A DNA stretch of 64,000 bases from NCBI GenBank assembly GCA_019973155.2, contig BPQB01000009.1, positions 124,001 through 188,000 of the forward strand, in the 5' to 3' direction. Below, in pieces: positions 11,702 to 22,712 of this stretch (positions are counted from its first letter, which is position 1; the number at the start of each line of letters is the position of its first letter). The notes beneath the pieces were generated by a model that saw only the letters and a program-made list of their open reading frames with translations, was not told the origin of the DNA and did no database searches. A program made the translations under genes and the position numbers. Origin of the DNA: Phanerochaete sordida. Taxonomy: Eukaryota; Basidiomycota; Agaricomycetes; Polyporales; Phanerochaetaceae.

Positions 11702-13301
11702 TCACGAACGCCGGTCGTGCTTGTTCTCCCGGCCCAGTAGCCGCGCCAGCGTCGCCTTGAAGCCCTTCCGCTGGCGCAGCGCAGGGTCGACGCGAGAGCT
11801 AGACATCGAGCCTGCAGTGCGCGGTGCGCCGTTGGGACTGTAGCTCATCGGCAGACGCGCCATGGCGGGCTCCCCCCACTCGAACGCGGGCGCTGCCGCA
11901 GGACGCGGCTCGGCTGGAGCAGGCGCGGTGTACGGCGGAGGTGTGTACTCTGCAGTAGAATCTGCTTGTATGTTGGACACCTCCATCGCGCGCCGCCGGT
12001 CAGCGTCGCTTGTGAGCACGACGACAATCTCCCGTGGCTGCAGATCGATGGACTCCGTCCCAGACGGCGATGTGACGATGACCTGCAGGTAGCCCATCTC
12101 TTAGCATAAATCAGATCATGCAATGACTGGTGTTTACCTTGACTTTGACCCAGAAACTGACCGTGCCGATTACGCCTTTGACCGTCTCACCGACAGGCCA
12201 GCGCGACTGACCCTTCGCAGCGGGCCATTGCAGCGAGATGGTCTTCGTCCACACGCCCGTCGTCGCATCGTGCGCGAACGCCGCCCCTTGCGCGGCCGCA
12301 ACGGTGGTCGTCACGGCCTTCTGACGGCCGTCGCTCGAAGTCGGCGGCGGCGACGGGTACGCGGCGGACGCGCGGCCCTGGAGCGACGGCGAGCGCGCGA
12401 CGCCAAACGCAAAGACGTTGTCATCTGGACTCGTGCGCTCGGCGCCCGGCGAGGCGAGGGCACGCGCGCGGCTGCTCGTAGGCGGCGACCGTGGCGGCGA
12501 CACCGGGCGGTCGGGCTCGGAAAGTACGAGGCGCCGCTCGACGAGGAGCGACGCGCTGCGCAGCGTGACGGCCGCGTCGGCTGGGCGGATGAAGACTGAG
12601 GTAAAGAGCAGGTCCGTCGGCCCGATGGCATGCGTCGGTGTCGAGATGTTGTAGTGCAGCACTGGCGCGCGCGGCTTCGTCGTCTGCAGCGGCAGCGCCG
12701 AGTTGACGAAGGGTCCCTGGGGCAGAGGCGGCGTGTCCAGGAACCGCGGGATGTCGTGGCGCGTCAACATCAGATCGAAACGCTTTGCAAAGTCCGTCTC
12801 CGACCTGTGAGCCATGGCGTGCTCGAGAGCTGCGGGACGACAACAGACACAGCCACGCCAGGGCAGCGACAAGTGTGTCAAGGGACTGTTAGATTTAATG
12901 TCCGTGTTTCCGCGGAACAAGCACGTACTGGCTTCAACTCTCCAGAACGTCCGATAATCCTGGTAATTGGCTGTACTAAAGCCAGCGACGTCTTTCGGCA
13001 GCGTGATCTTGAAGGGCGACTGAAACTCGCCGATGTCTGCGCATGACTGATCTTGTGGCTTGCTCCATAACGTCTGGCTATAGTCAACCAACGCATGACT
13101 CTGCGACACTCCAGTTCGGCGAGACTCGTATGCACGGACAGACACCGTCAGCCGTCGGGCAGGGATAGGCTTTTGATCGGGATCGAGGCGTATTTGGACA
13201 ATGCCTTCTACGTGCACTGGTGTAAGACCAAGGTAGCCTTGGACCGGAAAGTGGCGTGGCATCGAGTTGCCACTGACCGTCGTGAGACACAGCTGCGCCA
13301 T
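11702..13301 (-). CDS. Arrestin-like (alpha-arrestin) protein
   Basis: Predicted adaptor of the alpha-arrestin class, which in fungi links plasma-membrane transporters or receptors to ubiquitin ligases for endocytosis. Exons (minus): 12929-13301, 12138-12829, 11702-12082, giving about 481 residues with all phases closing. The N-terminal arrestin fold is seen in VQGYLGLTPVHVEGIVQIRL, ESRRTGVSQSHALVDYSQTLW, FQSPFKITLPKDVAGFS and TFWRVEA; the C-terminal fold in RFDLMLTRHDIP, VLHYNISTPTHAIGPTDLLF and KGQSRWPVGETVKG. A Ser/Pro-rich insert separates strands of the second lobe. The C-terminal tail carries YTPPPYTAP, a PPxY-type motif that could bind a Nedd4/Rsp5 WW domain, and ends basic. Family assignment is good; the cargo is unknown. 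It is divergent from the PPPDE gene. Confidence 0.85.
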
Positions 13302-14389
13302 GCCCGCACCAGAGGAAGGCGGAGGTCGGGATGGTAGCTATACAAAGACCTTCTAGCGTTCGTTGGTGATATATGGAGGCACATCGCCGCTGATGGACGG
13401 CTGTGATTGACTTTTCGGCTTTGGAAGCCTGGTAGTCAGACTCAGGGATCGGTAGAACCGGTGAGATAAACTGACTGAAAGTAGGGTGTGTGGCACGTTG
13501 TACAAGGATTCGCGATGCTCGAGCACATGGCTCTAACCAAATTCGCGGAGTGGAATGCCCAAGACGGGAAACGGCGCGGTATCGCGGGAAGTAGACCTCG
13601 TCCGCGCCGACCTATATAAATACGAACTGCGGTCAGCACATCATGCAACTACAATGCCGTGGTCCAACTGATGACATCCATGGGACTGACTACTAGAGTG
13701 ACCGAAGAGAAAGTGAGCAGCGTATGACGACTGAGCAAAGGCGAGCCTTTCGCCCGCGGCAGTACGTTACCTGCTGGAAATACTCACCGCAACGCTCCTC
13801 TGGAGCCTCGAGGACTGGAGGGATATGGAGCTTCCTCCAACGCTGCCTGCGAAGGCTACACAAAGGCTTCAGATACCCCGACCGAACACCGATAACCAAG
13901 GAAAGAAGCCACGGGAGAGACCGTCAGGCATCTTTGCGATCTGCTTCATGTCGGGCGAATCAAGATGGAGGATAGCCACCAGCAGCGGGTGCAGAACGGT
14001 CGTATAGTAGAATCTATGTGGCAAGTCCGCCGGATCAGTTGCCGTCGAAGCAAAGGACCTGAAGTATCTTCGTCAATACTGACTCGTAATAACGGCGCGT
14101 AGTGGCCAGAGTACTCTGCGAGAAGACCCTGCGGGCAGCTTCGAGAGACTTATCGACAAAGGAGGGACTCTTCTGCTGTCAGTGCAAGTGCAGCCTCGAA
14201 GAGGCTCGAGGTGAGAGTCCTGCACCTAACCCTAGAGGAACGTTCACGAAATTTCTCTCACGTGGACGAACGCGTCATTTATTTAGGCGCCCTTTGAGAT
14301 GTCGCGTCCGCCGACTGGAAGCGTCATCACAGACCTTACCCACAAACCACCACCTTCTCCCCTTCTCTCCGCGCACAAATCTCACCAAG
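13302..14389. other. Intergenic, divergent promoter region
   Basis: About 1.1 kb between the divergent arrestin-like and PPPDE-thioredoxin-PUL genes. Short open frames only. A TATA-like word (CTATATAAATAC) lies near 13611 on the plus strand, but it is about 780 bp from the next ATG, so its relevance is doubtful. Confidence 0.35.
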
Positions 14390-16863
14390 ATGTCTAGCAA
14401 AGTGCAGCTATATGTCTATGACTTGAGCAATGGAATGGCCAGGCAGCTATCCATGCCGCTCACAGGCAAACAGATAGACGGAATCTGGTGAGTAACGGTG
14501 TCTTCTTCGCATAGCCATCTCTGAATATTGACAGAAGTACAGGCACACTTCTGTTGTCGTCTTTGGCAAGGAGATCTTCTACGGTCAGGGAATTTTGACT
14601 ACTGCGCCGGGACAGTCACACGTAAGCTATTACGACCGTTACACGTATGCGCATAACAGTCCTCACCCGCGCTTTGCAGCATGGGACGCCGTTGCATGTC
14701 ATAGACATGGGCGAGACCGCGATAGATGAAGAAACGTTTGAGGATTATCTTAATGAGATGCGGGAGCACTATACGGCCGATAAGGTGCGCACATGTCATT
14801 CAGGACATTGTCTTCGATACTGATTTTGAATTTGTCTTAGTATCACCTGCTAGGTATGCAGCAGCATTCCGTCACAAGTGATTAATGACTCACTGGCTAT
14901 GCAGACTTCAACTGCAATTCTTTCACGAACGACTGTGTGGGTTTCTTGACTGGACAGTCTATTCCCGCATGGATCAAAGGTAAGCCTACACGGTTCACAT
15001 TCCAAGCTGCAGTACTCACCGATCAACCAGATCTTCCCTCTGACTTCTTGTCTACACCGTTTGGAGCGGCACTACGCCCCACCATAGATGCTATGTTCCG
15101 CCGGCCTGCGCCCGGAACACCTAATCCTCCCGTGCAACCATCTCCCCAGGCAGCGGCTGCAGCCGCGGCCGCATCTCCAAACCCTGCTCTCGCCTCCTCG
15201 TTGTTGCAGGCAGTTGCCGCTCAGGCGTTCGCTGCGAACGGTGCTCCTTCCGCATCGGCTCTTGCGCAATCTGCTCAGGGCGTCGCCGAGGCGGCATCCA
15301 GCACCACTACTACCGCGCCGGTGCACATCTGCACGAATCCCGCATCATTTCACAGTACCCTAAAGACGCATAGAGCAGTCATCGCCTTCTTCACGTCACA
15401 GACATGTCCGCCATGCCGGATGATCGAACCTACGTTCGAACAACTCGCCCACGAGAAGACTCAGTCCGCGGTTGTTGGCGGCGGAGGTGGCATCGCTTTC
15501 GTCAAAGTTGACCTCGGCGCTGGTATGGGCAACGCAGTCGGTGCCGAGTATGGCGTCAGAGCCACCCCAACGTTCATTTTCTTCAAGGATGGTAACAAGG
15601 TAAATCGAACCCCACGTATCCCACTCCTGGATCCCTGCTAACCCTGCCGTTATGTAGACTCATCAAATGAGCGGAGCTAATGCTGCAGAGTTGAAGACAC
15701 AGGTCGATCTTCTCCTCTGGGACACATACCCTCGTCAGTCGCAGCCGAAACAGCATCATGCTGTAATGACCAACTGAGATAATTTGTCCTGTAGCTCATC
15801 CTCATACCCAGAAATCTATCCCAAGTTTAGATTCGGTTTCCACGGATCCGATCCTCTTCAAACAAGTCCCAGATCTGAACGTCGTCCTCACCAAGCTATC
15901 CTCGTTCATAGACGCTGCGAACCCACAGATACCCTCATCTACGACCGCGAAGGCAGTGCTATCTTCAGAAGTCATCCCTGTTCTGAAGGCGCGCTTTGCA
16001 TCTAATGTCAAACCGTCGCCGTCTCTCACGACCGGCGCCCTTTCGAAGTGGACAGAAGTAACCCGACAGCTATCAGTATCGCTACCCGCCGCACAGCTCT
16101 TTCCACTGGTCGATCTATGGCGTCTTGCCTTGCTCGACGGCGCAACTGGCGCGTTCTGCGCGTCAGCATCTGGCGGCTCTGCAGACCCTATACAATATCT
16201 CCTCGTCAAGGGCCTCGCCCTGCTGAGCGACGCGCCCGACGGCGCCACACGAAATTACTTCCTGACACTCCTACGCCTCTTATCAAACGCGTTTGCGACG
16301 CCGGCCTTGGCACGGACGCTCCTGAGCGGCGCGGGCAAGCGTACGGGCGTCACGGCGCTGCTCGTACACAGCCTGCTGCACGCCGACGGCGCCGTGCGCA
16401 CCGCGGCGGCGAGCCTGGCTTTCAACGTGGCTGCGTGCGTGCAGCGGGCGCGCCTCGAGCAGGTGCGCGCGCGCTACGGGCCGTTCGCGGCCGCCGACGA
16501 GGACGGCGACTGGGAGGTCGAGGTCGTCAGCGCCGTGCTCGAGGCGCTGCAGAACGAGACGCAGAGCGAGGCGCTGCAGAACGAGACGCAGAGCGAGGAC
16601 ATCGGTGAGCGGCCCGCGCGCAGACATCTGGATATGCGGAAGCTGATGGAGCGTCTGCCGCAGTCCACCGCCTGACAGCGTGTCTCGCATTCCTGCTAAG
16701 GTTCTCGCCTGTGTACGAGTCGCACGTCGGACCCTTGTTGGAAGTCCTCCAGGCGAAGGATACCCTGAAGGCGAAGCTTGCGCCAGGAGGCTGCGGCGAG
16801 CAGGGTGTCAAGTCGCCGAACGTAAGGAAGCTGATTACACAGGTTGCGGATAACCTCTGTTAG
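14390..16863 (+). CDS. PPPDE (DeSI-type) peptidase - thioredoxin - PUL domain fusion
   Basis: Three-domain protein of about 674 residues. Exons: 14390-14487, 14543-14621, 14680-14784, 14841-14853 (13 nt), 14905-14979, 15031-15599, 15658-15733, 15795-16604, 16664-16863. Domain 1 (about 1-130) is a PPPDE deSUMOylase/deubiquitinase-like fold; the HTSVVVFGKEIFYG and LDFNCNSFTNDCVGFL blocks carry the predicted catalytic His and Cys. After an Ala/Pro/Gln linker comes a thioredoxin domain with active site TSQTCPPCRMIEP and the cis-Pro segment VRATPTFIFFKDG. The C-terminal third (from about 340) is helical and matches a PUL (PLAA/Ufd3/Lub1) domain that binds Cdc48/p97. The architecture suggests a Cdc48-linked ubiquitin/SUMO protease; this fusion is known in fungi, the specificity here is inferred. 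A 27-nt tandem duplication lies in exon 8. Confidence 0.92.
16541..16594 (+). repeat. 27-nt tandem duplication inside the PUL-domain exon
   Basis: Two perfect adjacent copies (16541-16567 and 16568-16594) encode EALQNETQS twice, so the reading frame is kept. It lies near the end of exon 8, just before the last intron, in a predicted surface loop. Confidence 0.95.
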
Positions 16864-17497
16864 ACGGTGCATCATGTCATGCCGTGTATTATGCTTCTAG
16901 CTCGCTCTATGTTTTGACACCATGACCGCGGAGGAACTTATGCTCTAGGTTCATTACGACTGACATACCACACACGGCCGATATTGCTCTCTTTCAGAGC
17001 GCTGATATTGACAAAGTGCGTGCCCCATGGCGGAGTGGACGATCGAAGTTGGTGGCGAGAGTACATGGTCTGCGTACGCCGCCCAAGACGGCGTTAACCG
17101 GGCTATCCAGTGACTGAGTTTACGCTGACCAGTCGTGGGTGTGCTGGTGTTCGGGCGGGTGTCGAAGCTACGGAACATTGACTCGGTGGAAGAAGGGAGG
17201 ACACGAGAATGATGTTCGCGGAAAGCTCGGGTGCTGCTCCAAGACAAGGTTGGGGACAAATGCACTTTGAGCCGGATGGCGGTAGGTTTCTGAAATGACG
17301 GCTTTACGGACAAGTTCGCACAATACTAGCCAGGACGCCGCAGAGTGAGAGTCGAGACCGTGTCGAGGAGGTGGTGGACGGCGGGAAGAGGTGGAACGCC
17401 CGAGGCACGTGACGGCGGTACATTAGGCGCCTGAAGCAAGCGGGTGGCTGAAAATCTTGAGGAGAAAACTGTAAAGCGACTGTACAGCTGCTCGACG
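16864..17497. other. Intergenic
   Basis: Holds the PPPDE gene 3' UTR and the promoter of the next plus-strand gene. Only short open frames without motifs (for example 16954-17313 minus). Confidence 0.4.
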
Positions 17498-20236
17498 ATG
17501 CTCGCAGCGAGCGCATATCCCTACCCCTTTCCGCCTCCGCATCCTCAGGCTGGATACCAGCACGGTGCCAATGCTATACCATTATCAGGTTGGCTTACAT
17601 ATGCGCCCAATAATTACTAGAACTCGTGCTCATCGACTTCAACCACATAGATGTCGACCGTCAGCGTGACTTGCAGCGAAAGCGCACCTACTTGAGCCTT
17701 CTGCCCCCGGCACAGATCATAGATATATGTCTCAACTTTGAGCAGTATGTACCGCCGCATATACGGCCGACTGTTTGGCCCGCCGACCTCGACGCTGCCA
17801 TCCAGGCTCTGCAGAAGTCTTCGCAGAATTCTGACCCTCCGAAAGACGATGCGCCTTCTCCTCAGCAGCAGCAGCAGCCCCCTTCACCAGCACCGCCGCA
17901 GAGCACGCCCGTGCCGTCGTCCACTGTGAACGTAGCGTCGCAACAGGTACACCCGCCTGGCATTGTCCCGCCTGTCCAAGCCGCCGAGGCTTCTTTCCCA
18001 ACACCTGCCGCGTCTCCAGAAAAGCCTTCAACTCCCCATGCTGTCCCTCCACCCATCATTGCCCATGATCCTGACCAGTCCCAGTCCTCTGCACTCAGCC
18101 TGCCGACACCCACTCAACCGCAGCCTGAACCTAGTATACCAACAGCCCAGCCGGACACGACTTCAGATGTGCCTGCGCCACCGCCGACGGAGATCGAACC
18201 GGTAGCATCTAGCGCAGACTCGGAAGCGTCTCCTCAGGCTCAGGTCCAACCACTGGCTGCTCAGTCGGACGCAACTGCGGAGGCGACATCTGCGGAGGCG
18301 CATACATCGACCTCGCAGACTCCGGCGCCGACCACAGCGCAAACTCCTTCCGCGCCGGCGCTGAGCCCAGCACCTACGACCGTTCCTCCTACTCAGTATC
18401 CCTATGCGCCGTACGGGTATCCGGTGCAGCAGCCATTTCCCCCGCCGCCGGGCGCAACGCCACCAGCAGCCTACCCACACGCGCCGTATTACCCTCCGCC
18501 TGGTGCCCCCGCAACTAGCTACGCCTCGCACTACCCAGGCTACCCTCCATATCCGCCGCCAGCCCACTCCTATCCACAGAACACTCATCAGCACACGCAC
18601 CCGCCGCCTCCGCCGGCGCCACCACAGACGCAGGGCGAAGACCTTCCTAGCTACGAAGATATGATCGTCGAAGCCCTCTCGGAGATTGGAGATCCTGACG
18701 GTGCAGCGCCGAAGGACATCTTTACGTGGATTGGCGGCAGGTGGCCTCTCCAGATGAACTTCCGGCCGAGTGCAAGCCAGGCGCTGCAGAAGGCGTTCAA
18801 GCGTGGGAGGCTAGAAAAGCGGTCTGGAGGCAGGTACAGGCTAAATCCGGGATGGGAAGGCGGCGCGGTGAGTTTCAAGATTTTGCAGCCTGGCGGCTCG
18901 ATCTGACTTCTCAGTTCAGACTTCGAAGAGAACTACGCGTCGCCCGCAAACTCTGGCGCAGACGACCTACGCACTTCACCATCCCCCACCACAGCAGAAT
19001 GCTTCTCCGTTCACTCATGCACCCCTACCACATCGAGCACATACCTCTCCGCCGCCTCCAGCACCACCACCGCAGCACCAGCCCTATCCAGGCTACGCAT
19101 TCCAATATCCCGGCTATGGAGGTTACCCTAGCTACTCGCCGTATCCTGGTCAGCCTGGCAAACCAGTGACGACCTCGTTCAAGACGACCTTCCATGCCAA
19201 GACCGCGAGCAAGACCATCCCTTCCGGCAAGAAGGAGGAAGCTCCGTCCGACGAAGCTGGCGATGCTTGGGAAGCCGCGCAGCATATCTTGCAGGCTATC
19301 AACTTTGGCTCGCTCCAGAACAACGCTTCGCAGTCTGCGTCGTCATCCGGTACATCAAATACTGCTCCTCCGCCGCCGGTCATGGCCAGCCTGGACTTCA
19401 ACATGGACCTGGGTGCGTCGTCGTCAGCTAACGCGCCGTCACAGCCCATAGCAGTGGGCGAAGATGGGCTCGGACGCGCTACCCTCTCGGACGAGGAGCG
19501 AGCGTCGCTGCAGGCTCAGCTGGCACTTCTTGCTGCTCAGCTCAGTGAGCTTGCGCACGATGACGAGACCGTTCCGGCGGAGCCCTTAGCCTTGTCAATA
19601 CCTCAATTGGTGGAACAAGCCCTCCAACAAGCCCAGCCACAGCAACTACACCAGCAGCCTCAACCTCAACCTCAACCTCAACCTCAGCCCCAGCCTCAGC
19701 CCCAGCCGCAAGGCCCGTCACAGCACATCCTGCAGTTCTCACCTCCACCACAACAACCGCAACAGCTAGTCCTTCACCCCCAGCCTCCGCTCCAGCCTCA
19801 GCCTCTCCATCTTGCACCACCTCTCCCGCAACCGCCGCAATCGTCCACGCCAACGCCGCGATCCACTCCACAGCAACCTCCGCACCCACCACCCATCATC
19901 GCACAGGCGTCGTCGTCCATGCACGCCGTGCTCATGGACATCAACCAGTTCCCGGACCATCCGCCGACATTCGCGAGCCTCCTTCAGGCGCACACGCCCT
20001 TAAAGCCCTCCACACCACAACCGCCGCCACCCGTACATCCACCCGTCGCACAGCGACCCTTGTCGGCACCACCAATCGCAGCACTCGAGCCTCCAGCTGA
20101 GCCTGCTCAGCCTGCTCAGCCTGCAACGCCTGAGGATGTCCACGAGGAGCTACCGGCGCTTCCTGACGAGTCGGATGAGGACGAGGACATGGAGATGGTC
20201 GACGTTGACAGCTTCATTCAGGGCTTGCAGGCTTGA
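17498..20236 (+). CDS. Gln/Pro-rich protein with linker-histone-like (H15) winged helix
   Basis: Predicted nuclear protein of about 876 residues. Exons: 17498-17564, 17621-18867, 18920-20236. I preferred the donor at 17565 (56-nt intron) over one giving an implausible 32-nt intron. Residues 1-70 form a folded N-terminus (LVLIDFNHIDVDRQRDLQRK, LLPPAQIIDICLNFE). A long Pro/Gln/Ala/Ser region follows, then a single winged-helix-like block near residue 365 (LPSYEDMIVEALSEIG, APKDIFTWI, FRPSASQALQKAFKRGRLEK, GGRYRLNPGW), resembling the H1/H5 globular domain. The rest is disordered, with QP repeats, FKTTFHAKTASKTI and an acidic tail. DNA or nucleosome binding is inferred from the winged helix alone; low-complexity tails are common in chromatin and transcription regulators. 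It is not a canonical H1, being far longer and lacking Lys-rich tails. Confidence 0.8.
19655..19710 (+). repeat. In-frame CCTCAA/CCTCAG hexanucleotide repeat (Gln-Pro)n
   Basis: About nine copies of a CCTCAA-like hexamer, drifting to CCCCAG/CCTCAG at the 3' end, encode an uninterrupted Gln-Pro dipeptide run within the low-complexity C-terminal half of the H15-like protein. Such coding microsatellites vary in length between strains. Confidence 0.9.
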
Positions 20237-20475
20237 ACGCGTGGATCATATGTCGGATTGTACGTGCATGTAATTTATCGTATAGTCTTATAAACATTTC
20301 AGACGGCCGGACTCAGCGGTCTCATGTTTTGCACATTAAACCTTGCGCATATACGCAGCGACATCGATATCAAGCTTCCGTATAAGTCCTAATGAACATG
20401 AGAAACGCAGGCCGCGCGTCCACCTCTCCTTGTTACACCCTTCAGCCACCCCAGTGACCCCGCCGCACTCTGACG

Positions 20476-21584
20476 ATGCAAAGCCCTGTCCTGTCCTTGT
20501 CGATGAAGGGCAAGGTCAGCTGGCGGCCTGTGTTTGAGTACGACAACAGCGAGAATGAGGGCAGCATTACGTTCCGCAAGAAGGTCACGCACATCACGAT
20601 GTTCACCGCGCGCACCTTCGACCGCGAAGTCAATGACGCCGCCCGTCGGCAGACGCAGCACCACGCCCGTGGCTCGGTCTCGCTCGACCTCAGCCGGAAG
20701 GCGTTCGAGGTGCTTGGCGTCGTCGCGACGGAGCACGCTGCGGTTACGACAGAGTATGACGCTGCGCTGCGCCTCGTGCGCGAGCGGGAGACCGAGATCG
20801 TACGGGCGACGAAGCAGTCGACCGAGCAGACCTGTGAGCTGGCTTGTGTGGCCGGACGAGGCGGGCGTTGATGCAGATGCCGCCAGACACCATCGGCCCC
20901 CGGAGCAAGCTCAACCTGTACCAGAAGATCTTCACCTTTGCAGGCCTGACCTACGAGTGCGACGCAGTCAAGGCGTCCCCGCGCCCGATCCGCGAGACGG
21001 AAGTCGTAGATGTCACTGTCAAGGTGCGCCCCGTCGCGTTTATCCGCGACATCGAGGTGAGCGCACCTGCGCCCGCTCTGCCGCGCACGCACGACGCTCA
21101 CCGCGGGCCCAGGTCGTCTACGGCGACTCCGCCGCGCAGGCGCCGCCGGTGCGCGTCGCGGAGGTGCACGGCGGGAACGAAGACATCAACGGGGGCTTCG
21201 GAGGAAAGTGCGTGCGCCGCGCCTGGGGCACGCCGCGCGGCCGCTGACCACGTCTGCGCCAGATACGTCTGGCTCCGGCCGGTGTACACGCTCGACCCCG
21301 CTGCGGCTGCGTCGCGCTTCGACCTCGTCGTCCAGGACGGCGCGCACGCCGCGTGGCCGGACCTCGCGAAGGGCGCCGGGGGCCAGTTCCGCTACCTGCG
21401 CGCAGTGCGCGACGGCATGGCGCACGCGAAGATGACGCACCTGACACTTTTCCGCGGCGGGTTCCTCGAGCGTGTCGACCAGTGGGGCTGGGTGGGGAAG
21501 ACGGGCGATATCAACGGAGGCAGGAAGGGCGATTTTTTGTATCTCGCGTGGAAGACTCAGACTGTGCTAAACTCGGTAGCATGA
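20476..21584 (+). CDS. Unrecognised protein with two D-I-N-G-G beta-prism-like repeats
   Basis: Exons: 20476-20833, 20887-21056, 21113-21207, 21263-21584, giving about 314 residues; every junction closes in frame. The N-terminal third is beta-rich and mixed (KGKVSWRPVFEYDNSENEGS, then an amphipathic segment with ATEHAAVTTEYDAALRLV). The C-terminal half has a repeated signature: EDINGGFGGKYVWLRPVY and, about 95 residues later, GDINGGRKGDFLYLAWKT. The pattern D-(I/L)-N-x-G-x-G-G-(K/D)-(Y/F)-x-(Y/W)-L resembles the repeat of MABP-type beta-prism domains, which bind acidic membranes; this is a resemblance, not an identification. No signal peptide or membrane segment is seen. Transcribed convergently with the AMPK beta gene. 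I do not know its function. Confidence 0.75.
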
Positions 21585-22712
21585 TCTCTTCAGGTCCCAA
21601 ATTGCTTGCAGTTGCTATCTACGTATATACTCGTGCGCACCCGGGCCTTGTCAATCGTGTAGCGTACGTTACTCAGCCACATCCTCGCTGGTGAACACAC
21701 ATCTGCTTTAGCTCACCTAGATTTGTAGTACAGACTGCTCTCTGAATTCTTTCAGAGATGATATAGTCTGCCAGAGAGATCACCTGAACAGTGCCCGGCT
21801 GTGACCTCGAGCCACTGCAGCAGCAGCCTCCGAGAGAGAGAAAAGTTGATGCGCCAGTACACAATCTGAGTTCCTTGCTGCTAGCCGGGAGCGTGGCGTG
21901 GGAACAGCGGAACCTACTCACGTTCCCCGCAGCCGCGGGGCCAAGCATCTGCGTCGCCTCCGCACCTTGCGCTCCACAACGGAAGCTCTCGAGCACTCAC
22001 AGCGACGGCGTGCCCGAGCGCGACCGCCGCCTATACAACACATACACTTTCTATTGTGTGCGGCGCCGCCAAAAAAAGGCGAGAGCACAGCTCCCGCGGG
22101 TACGCGCGCACGGCCTGCAGACATCTAGGGGGCTAGGATACACAACATGCTGCTATTCCCAGTGCGCAGGACGAAAAGATCGGAAACACGGGCGGACGGC
22201 CGACAGGACGCGCGACGTCTATGCGGGCAGGCGGCACCGCTGCCGGGGCCCGCGTGCCCCACCAACCCAAGAAAGAAGAAGGCGCCCCCGCGCGCGCCGG
22301 GCAGAAGAGACTCTATGGCCGGGGCCGGCGGATACAAGAAGGCGGAGCGACATAGGGGCGGGGCGGGGGGCGCGCGCGGGCGGGGAGAAGAGCGAGACGA
22401 TGCAGCAAGGGGGTGGAGATCATGGATACATGTGATACATTGCGGAAATGCAGGCCTCTCGCGCGCCCCGTGGACGGCGCGCGGGCGGCGCGAGAGGTAA
22501 ATGTGGGCCGGAACATAGTCAGATACAGTATTGAGATAGTGTCCCCAGGGGCAGCGGACCAGGTGCGGAGCGTGGCGGGTCGTGTAGTGCGGACGGCGTT
22601 CGTGCGAGGCGTGGCGGGAGAGGTGTCGAGGCGGGCCAGGGGCGGCGCGCGGCGGCGGAAACAGGCGTGCAAGGAAGGGCAGTGACGTGCCAAGCAAGGA
22701 AGACCACTGTCG
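21585..22712. other. Convergent intergenic region, GC-rich
   Basis: Lies between two convergent 3' ends. The half nearest AMPK beta (about 22080-22680) is very GC-rich and purine-rich and carries long overlapping open frames on both strands (22125-22697 minus, 22147-22500 plus) that look like compositional artefacts. I see no gene. Confidence 0.4.

Noticed and set aside
20534..21247. 237-codon plus-strand frame
   Set aside because: Alternate-frame shadow of the gene at 20476-21584, crossing its introns.
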